A stretch of DNA of 64,000 nt from Sphingobacterium populi (GCF_001586775.1 NZ_LQXS01000005.1:62001-126000); one strand, 5' to 3'. Shown: positions 50,281 to 60,822, numbered from the stretch's first letter. Notes: generated by a model not told the origin, from the letters alone. Translations and numbers: made by a program.

Positions 50281-53200
50281 TTACAGGGTAAGATTCAAAC
50301 CAAAAGTAAATGTCTTAGCTCTAGGATATGAAAAGAACGTGACGTTTTGGCCAAACTTGTTGTCATCTCCAGTAGAAGTACTTTCCGGATCATATCCTCT
50401 GAAGTCTTTTGAGGTAATCACCCATGGGTTGTTTGCACTCGCATAGACACGTAATGCAGAGATTCCTAAACGCTGTGCCCAATCCGAATTGAAGCTATAC
50501 CCTAATTGGATTAAGTTGAAACGCAAAAATGAACCATCTACAATCCAAGAAGAATCAACTACTGTATTCTGCCCGGCATGTCCGTTATTGGTCAAGAAAA
50601 TAGCCTGCTGCATCGTATTTGGATTGGAAGGACTATATGCATCTGTAAGGATGTCACTCAAGCCATTTGTAATACCAAAACGGTCGTACGTAGAGTGATA
50701 AAACTGCTGTAAGGTCTCTACTCCGTATACGATTTGCATATCTACCGTCATATCAAAACCTTTATAGGCAAAGGTATTGATAAAACTTCCCGACCAATCT
50801 GGAATACCTTTTCCTAAGATTTCTTGATTGTTGGAGCGATTTGGTCTACCAATTTGGTCTGCATCGATCAAACCATTTTCAAAATCTTCTACGGTAAAGA
50901 TGCCATTACGACGGTATCCATAAAAGCTATTTAAGTTTTCGCCCACACGAATGATACTGTTTGGTGCGCCCACAAAATTGTTCAACAAGATATCGGCATT
51001 ATCATCCCCTAAACGGATCACCTCATTTTTGTTGTAGTTCATGTTTAGCGTAGAAGTCCATTGGAAATTCTCATTTCTCACTGGAGAACCACTAATCATA
51101 ATATCGAAACCTTTATTGTTAACGGCACCAATATTACGCATCACAAAATCAAATCCAGAAGCATACGGAAGAGGAGCTTCTAGCAATAAGTCGGTGGTTC
51201 TACGATTATAGTAGGAAATATCAAAGTTTAACCGATTTTGAAATAATCCCATTTCGAAACCACCATCGATTGTCGCCGTCTTCTCCCAACGCAAATCTGG
51301 GTTAGGTAAGAATTGTAAATAAGAATAAGGGACACGGGTATTATTACCAACTTGCGTACCATTCAAAGCACGAGCAATCGCCTGATACGGATTGATCTCC
51401 GAGTTACCGGTGATACCAAAGCTAGAACGGAATTTCAAATTATTTAACCAACTAACTCCTTGTAAGAAAGATTCATTGGAGGCAATCCAAGCCAGACCCA
51501 TAGATGGGAAGAAAGCATATTTATTATTGGCACCAAAACGTGATGAACCATCGTAGCGTCCGGTTACTGTCGCAGTATATTTGTCATTCAACGTATATGA
51601 TGCACGCATAAAATAGGAATTCATGGCCCAACGATCATAAGCAGATTGAGGCGCTTGTGGCAAGGAGCCTGCCGCCATATTATTCCATTTAAAGAAGTCG
51701 TTAGTAAAACCCTCCGTACGGTTGAAACTAAAATCCCGAGTACGTTCTTGCCAAGAGAGACCGGCCATCGCATTAATACGGTGATTATCAAACTGCTTGT
51801 TATACGTTAGGTAGGTTTCCTGTTGCCAGTAGAAAGTATCTTCATTTTCTATCTCTGCCCAACCATTTGGACGGGAGATATTATGCAATAAGATCGAAGA
51901 ATAACCATTATATAATCTTCTTTGTTTATCTACACCGTACTGGGTTTTTAAATCCAAACCATCTGCAAGATGGAAAGTCAACGCGGCATTACCAAATATT
52001 TGTGTGTTGGCACGACGTCTTTCCTGCAAATCTAAAATAGACACCGGGTTAGACATTCCTTCAAAACCTAGTACTCCATTGACGGTAGATGAACCCGAAT
52101 AAGTGTATTCGCCATTAGGTTGGTAAACCGGTAACCAAGGTAGCATCTCAATCATCGTCCGACGGGCTTCCTGACCACCACCATCTTCTGGTGTGAAACG
52201 ACCGAAAGTATGATTTGCGGTTAAATTGATACTAGCAGAAAGCCAGTCTTTGACTTTAGTATCATACGCTAATTTACCGTTCAAACGTTTATTGAACGTA
52301 TTATTGACTATACCCTGTTGGTCGGTATAGTTGATGAAAGCACCCATTGACGAATTCTCATCGCCCTGCTGAATATTTAATTGATGGTTTTGAGAGATCG
52401 CTGTACGGGTCGCTTCACGTTGCCAATCGGTATTATATAAAGGATTTCCATTTCCATCAAAGTAATTGGGATCATTAAACCAATCCCTCCGATCTAATGA
52501 CCATTCATATCCTTGATAGCGATTCTCGTTTTCCAGACCAATCATAAAGGCATCAACCCACTGATTCGCATCTAATAAATCCATGTAACGTTGAGGAGAA
52601 CTGATACTGGTCGATCCTTGATAGCTCAATGTTCTGCGACCATCTTTTGAACCACGTTTGGTCGTCACTAATATTACCCCATTAGCACCGCGTGCTCCAT
52701 AGATCGCGGCAGATGAAGCGTCTTTTAAGACTTCCATACGCTCAATGTCATTCGGGTTAAGTAAATGGAAATTTTCCATTACTACACCATCCACAACGTA
52801 CAAAGGGTTTGACGCGGAGTTAATCGTAGCGGTACCTCGGATCACAACTCTGTTGGCATAGGCACCAGGTTGACTAGAATTGGAGTACACATTCACACCA
52901 GCAGCTTGGCCACGCAAGTTATCCAGCGCACTAAAGTTCTGTGCTTTTACCATTTCTTCCCCTTTAGCCACGGAAATCGAACCAGTAACATCGGACTTTC
53001 GCATGGTACCGTAACCTACTACTACGACTTCTTCCAGATCTTCGCCTTCGGTATCCAATGAAAAGTTTACAGTAGTAGAACTAACACGCATTTCGGCTCT
53101 TTTGTAGCCTAAAAAAGTAGCAACAAGCGTTTGTCCATTGCTAGCATCAATGGTAAACTGCCCGTTTTCGTCTGTTTGCGTACTTACATTGGTTCCTCTT

Positions 53201-53403
53201 ACGGTAATCGTGACACCGCTAATAGGTTCATTGGTACTAGCGTCGTTCACTCGACCCATCACCTTTTCTTGGCGCTGTGTAATCTGTGCCCGCTCACTAG
53301 CGCGAGGAGAATTTGGAATCGCTTGCAAACTATTGAAGCTCAGTGCAGCAACAGCTAATAGCGCAGTCCACAGACGCCCATCAGGATTGTACATGTTTTT
53401 CAT
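50281..53403 (-). CDS. SusC/RagA-family TonB-linked receptor 2
   Basis: Complete SusC of 1040 residues. A signal peptide (to about 28), CarboxypepD_reg domain (about 48-125, VMGRVNDASTNEPISG), TonB box EEVVVVGYGTMRKSDVTGSI, and a plug with NPLYVVDGVVMENF and NPNDIERMEVLKDASSAAIYG are followed by the barrel, which ends FTFGLNLTL. It forms a unit with the SusD at 48682. A partner hydrolase or regulator is not adjacent; the GMC oxidoreductase upstream may be functionally linked. Confidence 0.95.
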   Translation of the reverse strand: MKNMYNPDGRLWTALLAVAALSFNSLQAIPNSPRASERAQITQRQEKVMGRVNDASTNEPISGVTITVRGTNVSTQTDENGQFTIDASNGQTLVATFLGYKRAEMRVSSTTVNFSLDTEGEDLEEVVVVGYGTMRKSDVTGSISVAKGEEMVKAQNFSALDNLRGQAAGVNVYSNSSQPGAYANRVVIRGTATINSASNPLYVVDGVVMENFHLLNPNDIERMEVLKDASSAAIYGARGANGVILVTTKRGSKDGRRTLSYQGSTSISSPQRYMDLLDANQWVDAFMIGLENENRYQGYEWSLDRRDWFNDPNYFDGNGNPLYNTDWQREATRTAISQNHQLNIQQGDENSSMGAFINYTDQQGIVNNTFNKRLNGKLAYDTKVKDWLSASINLTANHTFGRFTPEDGGGQEARRTMIEMLPWLPVYQPNGEYTYSGSSTVNGVLGFEGMSNPVSILDLQERRRANTQIFGNAALTFHLADGLDLKTQYGVDKQRRLYNGYSSILLHNISRPNGWAEIENEDTFYWQQETYLTYNKQFDNHRINAMAGLSWQERTRDFSFNRTEGFTNDFFKWNNMAAGSLPQAPQSAYDRWAMNSYFMRASYTLNDKYTATVTGRYDGSSRFGANNKYAFFPSMGLAWIASNESFLQGVSWLNNLKFRSSFGITGNSEINPYQAIARALNGTQVGNNTRVPYSYLQFLPNPDLRWEKTATIDGGFEMGLFQNRLNFDISYYNRRTTDLLLEAPLPYASGFDFVMRNIGAVNNKGFDIMISGSPVRNENFQWTSTLNMNYNKNEVIRLGDDNADILLNNFVGAPNSIIRVGENLNSFYGYRRNGIFTVEDFENGLIDADQIGRPNRSNNQEILGKGIPDWSGSFINTFAYKGFDMTVDMQIVYGVETLQQFYHSTYDRFGITNGLSDILTDAYSPSNPNTMQQAIFLTNNGHAGQNTVVDSSWIVDGSFLRFNLIQLGYSFNSDWAQRLGISALRVYASANNPWVITSKDFRGYDPESTSTGDDNKFGQNVTFFSYPRAKTFTFGLNLTL

Positions 53404-53538
53404 AACATCATTAAATTTAAAATTGTGCTAAATCGTTTTATCGAGGGTCGATAAAAAAATGCTTATTAAATGAAGAATAAGCGTTGACCTCCGATGTTTA
53501 TAATTGTGTGTTCTTCAGCAGCAATTAACAAAACTTTA

Positions 53539-53582
53539 ACGGAATGCGGAAATATTTTTTCCAAATATTTTCCGCATTCCGT
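53539..53582. terminator. Hairpin after the GMC oxidoreductase operon
   Basis: A 19-bp stem with one bulged T, left arm from ACGGAATGCGG (53539) and right arm to CCGCATTCCGT (53582), begins 24 nt after the GMC stop on the minus strand. The T tract is weak. Confidence 0.65.
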
Positions 53583-53605
53583 GCATGATGTTTAGGATGG
53601 ATATG

Positions 53606-55321
53606 CTATAGATTACCTTTTTTCAGTTCATTTACAGCATAATCTACCGATCGAGCCGAAAAAGCCATATAGGTCAAGGAAGGATTTTGTGTGGAGGTTG
53701 ATGTCATGGCGGCACCGTCTGTAACAAAGACATTCGGTACATCATGCATTTGGTTCCATTTGTTCAAGACAGATGTCTTGGGATCATGTCCCATTCGGGC
53801 ACCGCCCATCTCATGGATATCCAAACCAGGAGCTTGGGAATTCTCATCGCGGCGGATATTGGTAAAACCGGCTTCAGTAAACATTTCTTCCATGGTATCG
53901 AGGTAATCTTTCTTCATCTTGGCGTCGTTATCATCATAATCTACCGAGATATGAAGCAGTGGAATTCCCCAATCATCCTTTTGCGATCCGTCTAGCGCGA
54001 CATAACTGGCTTCTTTTGGAATAGTTTCTCCCATCATGTGCGAGCCTACACCCCAATTGCCCCATTCGGGATTTAGCAAAGAATTCTTCAAATCGTCGCC
54101 CCAACCGCTACGATCCGAATTTTTAGAACGCCAAGCGCCAAATCCAGCCGCATAACCGCGAAGATAATCTGTTTCTTGTTTATGCAAATTCCGGAATCGT
54201 GGTATATAGCCGCCGCCAGCAGGATTGCGACCTTCGGTCGTATAATCCAGCAATCCTTCATATTCAGCATAAATTCGCGCACTATAATTATGAAAGGCCA
54301 CATATTTGCCTAACGTACCACTATCATTTCCTAACCCGTTCGGAAAACGTTCAGATTTAGAGTTCAGCAAAATGAGGTTGGTATTGATCGCGGCAGCATT
54401 CACGAAGATCACTTTTGCATAGAAATCGATCTCTTCCTTCGTATTGCGATCGATCACACGTACGCCGATTGCTTTGCCCTTGTCTTGATCGTATAGGATA
54501 GAGTGTACGACAGCATCAGGACGCAAGGTCATATTACCAGTTTTTGCTGCCCATGGCAGTGTCGAAGCGTTTGAGCTAAAATAACCGCCGAATGGACAAC
54601 CGCGCTGACACAATGTTCTATTCTGGCATTGGGTCCGACCTTGTTCGATATGTATAGGTTGAGGTTTGGAAATATGAGCACAACGTGCAGCAATGACTTT
54701 TCGCTCTGGATATTTACCTTCCATTTGTTGCTTAAAGTATTTCTCGACCACATTTAGCGGATATGCTGGCAAGAATTCGCCGTCAGGCAATTCTGGTAAG
54801 CCATCTTTGTCACCAGAGATTCCGGCGAAACGTTCTACATAATCATACCAAGGTTTTAGATCTTGGTAGCGAATCGGCCAATCGACCGCAAACCCATCGC
54901 GCTGCGGACCGTCAAAATCGAAATCGGACCAACGCTGTGTCTGTCTTGCCCATAGTAAAGATTTTCCGCCTACTTGATATCCACGAATCCAGTCAAATGG
55001 TTTATCTTGTACGTAAGGATGCTCTTTATCCTTGACGAAGAAATGCGCTGCATCTTCGTGGTATGCATAGCAGCGGCTTACAATGGGGTTTTCTTGCTTA
55101 TCTGCAAAAGGCATCTCATTACGGTGCTCGAATTCCCACGGGTTCATATTGGTAGTCGGATAGTCTTTGATGTGTTTCACATCGCGACCGCGCTCCAGCA
55201 CAAGTGTTTTCAATCCCTTTTCGCACAACTCTTTTGCTGACCATCCGCCACTGATTCCCGACCCGATCACTATCGCATCGTAGGTTCTGTCTTTGACCGA
55301 GTCAATATTTAAATTTGCCAT
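53606..55321 (-). CDS. GMC-family flavin oxidoreductase (glucoside 3-dehydrogenase type large subunit)
   Basis: FAD enzyme of 571 residues that oxidises an alcohol group, most likely on a sugar. FAD-binding GSGISGG (residues 20-26), GKSLLWARQTQRW, and the catalytic pair in IHEMGGARMGHD and STQNPSLTYMAFS are present. Cysteines C232-x5-C238-x3-C242 (TQCQNRTLCQRGCPFGG) resemble the iron-sulfur ligand motif of membrane-bound glucose dehydrogenases. No signal peptide is present; the partner subunit, 7 nt upstream, has one and may carry it out. A glucoside-3-dehydrogenase role is inferred from this pairing. Confidence 0.88.
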   Translation of the reverse strand: MANLNIDSVKDRTYDAIVIGSGISGGWSAKELCEKGLKTLVLERGRDVKHIKDYPTTNMNPWEFEHRNEMPFADKQENPIVSRCYAYHEDAAHFFVKDKEHPYVQDKPFDWIRGYQVGGKSLLWARQTQRWSDFDFDGPQRDGFAVDWPIRYQDLKPWYDYVERFAGISGDKDGLPELPDGEFLPAYPLNVVEKYFKQQMEGKYPERKVIAARCAHISKPQPIHIEQGRTQCQNRTLCQRGCPFGGYFSSNASTLPWAAKTGNMTLRPDAVVHSILYDQDKGKAIGVRVIDRNTKEEIDFYAKVIFVNAAAINTNLILLNSKSERFPNGLGNDSGTLGKYVAFHNYSARIYAEYEGLLDYTTEGRNPAGGGYIPRFRNLHKQETDYLRGYAAGFGAWRSKNSDRSGWGDDLKNSLLNPEWGNWGVGSHMMGETIPKEASYVALDGSQKDDWGIPLLHISVDYDDNDAKMKKDYLDTMEEMFTEAGFTNIRRDENSQAPGLDIHEMGGARMGHDPKTSVLNKWNQMHDVPNVFVTDGAAMTSTSTQNPSLTYMAFSARSVDYAVNELKKGNL

Positions 55322-55328
55322 ACTTCTT

Positions 55329-55808
55329 TTACGCGTTTATCTTTACAGCACCATCATATCTGCCCGGCACCAATTCGTAAATTAGTTTGTTGGTCATCAC
55401 GTACTCGGAATTGAGGTAACCTTGCAGCGTACGAGCTTTCAGGATTTTTGCAAATTGATCATCTTCCGGCAAATCTTTGAGATAAGACAAGGTCTTGGCA
55501 TCGTCAGTACCCGTTTCTTTACGGCATTTCTTAAGCCCCACTAAAAAACTGTCTTGCTGCTCTGGCGATGCGCAATCGTCCAGCATTTTCATCACGAATA
55601 AATGCAAATTGAGGCTCTTACCACCCGGCGAATCATTCTCTGGAATGATTACGTTCACTAAGCGACCCAGAAGTGCCTCATCTTCGGCTGAAAAATCGAT
55701 ATTTTGAAGGGCGATTGATGCTTTTTTACCACTAAAATCGCAGGAACTAGCAATCAATAAACCACCCGCCATCACAAACATCTGTTTGATGATCTCTCTT
55801 CTCTTCAT
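55329..55808 (-). CDS. Gluconate 2-dehydrogenase subunit 3 family protein
   Basis: Small subunit (159 residues) that partners GMC oxidoreductases. The N-terminus MKRREIIKQMFVMAGGL has a twin-arginine-like start, and IASSC is a lipobox with Cys23. The rest matches the Gluconate_2-dh3 domain (LLGRLVNVIIPENDSPGGKSLNLHLFV, FAKILKARTLQGYLNSE). It would export the folded GMC enzyme with it. No cytochrome c subunit is seen in the window, so the electron acceptor is open. Confidence 0.87.
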   Translation of the reverse strand: MKRREIIKQMFVMAGGLLIASSCDFSGKKASIALQNIDFSAEDEALLGRLVNVIIPENDSPGGKSLNLHLFVMKMLDDCASPEQQDSFLVGLKKCRKETGTDDAKTLSYLKDLPEDDQFAKILKARTLQGYLNSEYVMTNKLIYELVPGRYDGAVKINA

Positions 55809-55922
55809 GTTGTGTGTTTGTAGATAATTGATGTGCCAATTTACAAATAAAAATGAAAGTTGGGTGAGGCTGATCTATAATATGACACATCATAGCCTGT
55901 ACGGCGTCTATACAAAAGCAAA

Positions 55923-55946
55923 AAAGGATCGCTTAAGCAATCCTTT
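55923..55946 (-). terminator. Hairpin after SusD 3
   Basis: AAAGGAT-C-GCTTAAGC-A-ATCCTTT, two stems around one C-A mismatch, 39 nt after the SusD stop on the minus strand. Flanking A residues (55918-55922) give a T stretch on that strand. Confidence 0.7.
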
Positions 55947-55985
55947 CTCATTTATACTACACTACTACTACTACTAATAATTACC

Positions 55986-57446
55986 TTAATCTTCGATGTC
56001 CCACCAAATTCGGGTAGTTAGCGCATCCGCTCCTTGGCGTGCAATGGCATCTCGATAATTTTGTGTATTTCGACCTGCTTCTTCCGTTGTATAAGCTTGT
56101 CTTCTTGGCAAACTCCCGTTGGTATTTTGCGGTGATGGCCCTGGGTCTAAAGTAGGAAATCCTGTACGTCGCCAATCTGTCCACGATTCGTATCCATTAG
56201 CCATATAATTCGCGATCCATTTTTGCTTGATGATTTGCTCCAATCCATTTACAGCATTATATGCAACCAGTGGCTGCGCTACATAGGTGGTAAATGCTTC
56301 TTGCAAATCGTACTGAGCTAAAGAAGCACGTATGCCATTTAAATAGTGCGATTGCGCATCAGGAATCCAGCCGAGAAAAGCGGCTTCTGCCAACATAAAT
56401 TCGACTTGTGCGAAGGTGCTCAGTGCAAGTTCTGCATTTTGCGCTGTGAAACGGTGACCGATCAAAGAAACATTTTCACGATTGTAGGCGCTAGTTTCCT
56501 CAGTCGGCAAACCATACGGCATACCGACAAAATCTCCCGTGTTTATCGCGGGCAATGCGTAAATCGGTAGCCTAGGATCCTGATATAATATCAATTGATT
56601 AATTAAATATTCACTCACCGCATAATCGACACGATTAGTGGCTACATAGTTTGTAAATAACGGGCTCTGATTATTGGCATCGCTCAGATACCGGAATACC
56701 GCATTTTCACTATTGGACGATATCCCGCCCGCTTCGTGCGCAGCGATAAATTCAGCCCGAGCCTTTTCAGGGTTTACATTTCGAATATGCAGTGCAGCAG
56801 CCATACGTAGCGTATTAGCCCACTTTGCCCAAAGATTTACATCACCATTAAAAAGAATATCGCCATTGACATTACCACCTTCACGCAATTGCTCTTGCGC
56901 TTCACGCAACTCGATGAATAATGCATCGTAAATTTCTTCTTGCGTATCATATTTAGGCGTTACATTAGCCCGACCTTGCAATGCTTCGCTATAAGGAATC
57001 ATCCCCCAACGATCGGTCAAATGCATAAAATAAAATGCTTTTAGAACGCGCGCTACATTGATTTGACTTTCTCGATCGCCACCATCTGTCACATATATTT
57101 GTGAGGCCGTTTCAGGATTGAGATTCAGGTTTATAATCGTTTGCAAGTCTTGCAATGGCACCGAATAGATAGGATAAAAGTCATAAATGATGTTCATAAA
57201 CCTAGACTCATTGGTATACTGAATTTCAGCCATATATTGCGGATACAAATCCTTTACAAATCCGGCAACTCCTTCCGCCTGACTGCCTAACGAGCGCAAC
57301 GCACTGGTAAGTAACAATCTTGTATTTGGGTTTTGAGCATCGTTTGGACTTCTATTGATGGATTCAAAATTCTTTGTACAACTACTTATATTTATTAGGC
57401 ATAGCGTAAGCGCTAATGCAAATCCTATTTTCACGTATTTTTTCAT
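55986..57446 (-). CDS. SusD-like lipoprotein 3 (SusD-like_2 type)
   Basis: Lipoprotein of 486 residues; the start at 57446 (MKKYVKIGFALAL) gives a normal signal with lipobox NISSC, whereas the Met 24 nt earlier adds a short hydrophobic extension. SINRSPNDAQNPNTRLLLTSALRSLG and RVLKAFYFMHLTDRWGMIPYSEAL are typical of the SusD-like_2 group, and KQKWIANYMANGYESWTDWRRTGFPTL is the usual C-terminal box. It pairs with susC 3. Confidence 0.92.
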   Translation of the reverse strand: MKKYVKIGFALALTLCLINISSCTKNFESINRSPNDAQNPNTRLLLTSALRSLGSQAEGVAGFVKDLYPQYMAEIQYTNESRFMNIIYDFYPIYSVPLQDLQTIINLNLNPETASQIYVTDGGDRESQINVARVLKAFYFMHLTDRWGMIPYSEALQGRANVTPKYDTQEEIYDALFIELREAQEQLREGGNVNGDILFNGDVNLWAKWANTLRMAAALHIRNVNPEKARAEFIAAHEAGGISSNSENAVFRYLSDANNQSPLFTNYVATNRVDYAVSEYLINQLILYQDPRLPIYALPAINTGDFVGMPYGLPTEETSAYNRENVSLIGHRFTAQNAELALSTFAQVEFMLAEAAFLGWIPDAQSHYLNGIRASLAQYDLQEAFTTYVAQPLVAYNAVNGLEQIIKQKWIANYMANGYESWTDWRRTGFPTLDPGPSPQNTNGSLPRRQAYTTEEAGRNTQNYRDAIARQGADALTTRIWWDIED

Positions 57447-57485
57447 AATTATTAATATTAATAAAATCACCTATACCATAATTAT

Positions 57486-60400
57486 TTATAAACCGACCTT
57501 TAAACTAAAACCCCACGAACGCGTACTCGGCAATTGCCCTCCTTCAAACCATGAAGTTTCGAGGATAGTAGGATCTACATTTCGATTTTGCGCGTATATC
57601 AACCAAGGGTTAGTGGCGATGAGCGAAAAACTAACTGTTCTAAATGGTGTGTTGTGAAATAATCTACTTGGCAAATCATAACCCAGATTGATCTCACGCA
57701 TCTTGATAAAACTGCGATCATAAACCCATTCTTCCCACAGTGAAAACATATTTTCTCGATACAATCGTTGCGTATCAACATAAATATCATTGGGGGTACC
57801 ATCTTGTTTTACACCTGGCAGTAATGTTCCGCCCCCTTGAGAAACTGGATCACGACGAGGTGCACCACGTTCGTTTAATCCGGCAGTTTGTTCCAGCATT
57901 CCCGAGTAATGTCCAAACATGGAGGAGATGGACATATATTTGCCTCCTTTTTGGAAGTCAAGAGAAAATCCTGCATGAAAATTTTTATAGGCAAAAGTGG
58001 AGGTTAAACCGCCTGTAAAATCTGGAATGATGCTACCCAAATTCATGTTATCTTGCCTTTGATAAAATCCTTCCTCGTTTACCAAACGATTCCCGTTTTG
58101 ATCTTTCAGAATACCCATTCCTATAAGTTGGCCATAAGCTTGACCCTCATAGGCGTTCAGTGTAATACGTGGCGAACCTGTAAAACCAAAGGAAGATGGT
58201 GCACCATCCAATTCAATTTGCAGGTTATTAACCTGATCGTCCAATCGTACAATTTGGTTTCTGTTAATACCCAAATTGGCATTAAGATCCCACTTAAAGT
58301 TACTATTACGGATAGGCGTACCTCCTAACGTAAATTCAAAACCATAATTGTCAATTTGCCCAGCATTGATTAAGCTATTAGTAAAACCAGAGGTACTAGA
58401 TATTGGCAGATTAAGGATTTGATTTCTGGCACTACGCGTATAGTAGTTAAAATCAAACAACAAGCGACTGTTAAAAAATCGTAATTCTGTACCGATCTCG
58501 TATGATGTGGATAAAGTAGGTAATAAATTGGGGTTTGGAATCACATCGGGCACTGTCATTTGTGGGTCATTCCCATACGCAGGGCGGAGATTATAGGTCT
58601 GATAAATTTCGTAAGGATTCGTATCTGTACCTACTCTCGCAAAGGACGCTCTCACTTTACCGAACGAGAAGAAGTCATTCGGCTCGATGAACTGACTAAA
58701 AATAAATGAAGTCGATAAGCCTCCATATAGGAAGGAGTTGTTCTCTACAGGCAATGTGGATGACCAATCATTTCGAATATTACCCTCCAAGTACAAATAA
58801 TCTCTAAAGCCTACTGCCGCATATCCATATAAGGAATGAACACGTTGATCAAAATATCGAGTATCTACTGTTGGTCTATCCACCGAAGCCTCAAGTGTAT
58901 AAAGACCAGGAACAGCCAACCCACCAGCTGTGGCAGCATTCGTAAAGCGTGTCTGATTGCGGCGATACTCACCAAAGGCAGCCGCATCTATTTTAAAATC
59001 GCCATACTGTTCTTTAAACACTACTGTACCCACGTAATTAACCTCATTTTGGTTATTCATGTTTTGAACATAGCGATCAAGCTGAAGCGTGTTGCTAGCT
59101 ATTCGCCCTGTTTCTTCGGCATTCCTAAAAGTCCCCCTACCAATTAATGCTGCACTGAAAGCATTGGTAAGCTGATAATTTGCCATTATGTTACCATACA
59201 CCCTTTGATAAGTATCAAAACTGGTGTTTTCATAAGCTTCTGTAAATGGATTATCCCAATAAAGCGGATTTGGATTTATTGGGCTGATGATATTCCAGCT
59301 CCTAAATGTACCATCTGGCCGTCTGTAATCTCGCAAGGTATTCATATCCAATTGGCGTTGGAACCATTGATTAAAAGATCCCGTAGTTTGTGACGCATAT
59401 CCGTCATTAGGACGATTATTATACACTTCATGCTGAAAATTCATAATCGCCGAGATGGTAAGCCTGTCTGTCAAATTAACAGAAGCGTTGGAAGAGAGCC
59501 AATTTCTTCCCAACTTGCTATTTGGAACTATACCGGTACGAGATACATTTGTAAAAGAGAATCGCGTTTGATAATCATCGCCTGCCTTGTCAAATGCCAC
59601 ATTGGTGTTTGCAGTAATTCCTGTATTAAAAAAACTGCGAACATTATCTGGCTGAGGTATCAACGCAGTGAGTTGTCCAAATTGTGGGTGTGAAGGATCC
59701 CAACCATAAAATGGCATGTACATCGTGCCGTCCATGCGGGGACCCCAGCTCTCATCAGCGGCATAATTTAAAATTTTCACACCATCAAACTCAGCTAGAT
59801 AACTCGGTGCCACATTGGGGTTGTATGAAAATGTAGACCATTCTTGTGTGTAGCCGCCAGCATATTCATTTTGGTATCTGGGTAATAAATAAACGCTTTC
59901 AAAAGTCGTGGCCTGATTAAACGTCACACCAATGCCATCACGATTACGCCCTACTAATGTTTTTATCACGACAGCTCCTTCCGATCCACGTTGCCCATAC
60001 AATGCCGTAGCTGCTGGACCTTTTAGTACAGTTAGATCTGCTACATCGTCCATATTCACCGCTACTGGCTCGACAACCACACCATCTACTACATAAATGG
60101 GATTACCTCCCGAAAGCGAGTTGATACCGCGAATACGAATGGTCGACGTTCCAAATGCTGCGCCAGACGTAGACTGCACTTGTACACCAGCGATTTTCCC
60201 GGCTAATGCGGTGTTCAAATCTGGTTGGCGAACCATCGTTAATTCTTCACCTTTGATTGCTTGAACACTGTAGCCTAGCGAGTTTCTAGTTCGTTGTACG
60301 CCGAGTGCTGTAACGACAACATCTCCAACGCTTTGGTCATCGTCTTCCAATTTAATCAGAATGGTATCATCTGCTCCTATCGTAAAAATTTGCTGTCGCA

Positions 60401-60638
60401 ACCCGACATAATCGATGGTCAGTCTGTTAGATGCATCATCTGGCAATTGGAGAACAAAGTTACCTAACGCATCTGTCTGTACGGCCATATCTGTATCGGT
60501 TACGCGTACAGTAGCGCCAGCCAATGGTTGCCCTGAGCTAGAAGAAACAATACGTCCGGAAATAGTTCGTGTCTGCGCATGACTTACGCCAAGTGATAGC
60601 AGCCAGATGATTAAAATACTGAGTAATGCACTTTTCAT
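57486..60638 (-). CDS. SusC/RagA-family TonB-linked receptor 3
   Basis: Complete SusC of 1050 residues. Signal peptide (to about 22, GVSHAQ), CarboxypepD_reg domain (ISGRIVSSSSGQPLAGATV onwards), TonB-box region VGDVVVTALGVQRTRNSLGYSV, plug with PIYVVDGVVVEPV and DLTVLKGPAATALYGQRGSEG, and a barrel ending GFSLKVGL. It belongs to a different SusC subgroup from pair 2 (VVVTALG rather than VVVGYG, and a SusD-like_2 partner). Confidence 0.95.
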   Translation of the reverse strand: MKSALLSILIIWLLSLGVSHAQTRTISGRIVSSSSGQPLAGATVRVTDTDMAVQTDALGNFVLQLPDDASNRLTIDYVGLRQQIFTIGADDTILIKLEDDDQSVGDVVVTALGVQRTRNSLGYSVQAIKGEELTMVRQPDLNTALAGKIAGVQVQSTSGAAFGTSTIRIRGINSLSGGNPIYVVDGVVVEPVAVNMDDVADLTVLKGPAATALYGQRGSEGAVVIKTLVGRNRDGIGVTFNQATTFESVYLLPRYQNEYAGGYTQEWSTFSYNPNVAPSYLAEFDGVKILNYAADESWGPRMDGTMYMPFYGWDPSHPQFGQLTALIPQPDNVRSFFNTGITANTNVAFDKAGDDYQTRFSFTNVSRTGIVPNSKLGRNWLSSNASVNLTDRLTISAIMNFQHEVYNNRPNDGYASQTTGSFNQWFQRQLDMNTLRDYRRPDGTFRSWNIISPINPNPLYWDNPFTEAYENTSFDTYQRVYGNIMANYQLTNAFSAALIGRGTFRNAEETGRIASNTLQLDRYVQNMNNQNEVNYVGTVVFKEQYGDFKIDAAAFGEYRRNQTRFTNAATAGGLAVPGLYTLEASVDRPTVDTRYFDQRVHSLYGYAAVGFRDYLYLEGNIRNDWSSTLPVENNSFLYGGLSTSFIFSQFIEPNDFFSFGKVRASFARVGTDTNPYEIYQTYNLRPAYGNDPQMTVPDVIPNPNLLPTLSTSYEIGTELRFFNSRLLFDFNYYTRSARNQILNLPISSTSGFTNSLINAGQIDNYGFEFTLGGTPIRNSNFKWDLNANLGINRNQIVRLDDQVNNLQIELDGAPSSFGFTGSPRITLNAYEGQAYGQLIGMGILKDQNGNRLVNEEGFYQRQDNMNLGSIIPDFTGGLTSTFAYKNFHAGFSLDFQKGGKYMSISSMFGHYSGMLEQTAGLNERGAPRRDPVSQGGGTLLPGVKQDGTPNDIYVDTQRLYRENMFSLWEEWVYDRSFIKMREINLGYDLPSRLFHNTPFRTVSFSLIATNPWLIYAQNRNVDPTILETSWFEGGQLPSTRSWGFSLKVGL

Positions 60639-60822
60639 GAAGTTAATTTCTATATGGTTAGTATGCAGTTAGCTTTTTAATGTTCTAGAAGGATGGTTTA
60701 GAATCATTAAATGCGATATAAAACTACAAAATATTTCTTATTGAATTAAATATTTTCTTTGAAAATAATTTAAAACACTGCTAGGTATTTCTAAGCAATA
60801 TTTGATCGAGTATTTCATTGCC

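Noticed and set aside
55960..55980. Short ACT repeat downstream of SusD 3 as a microsatellite
   Set aside because: Only a few units, in a short intergenic AT-rich stretch; no evidence of phase variation.
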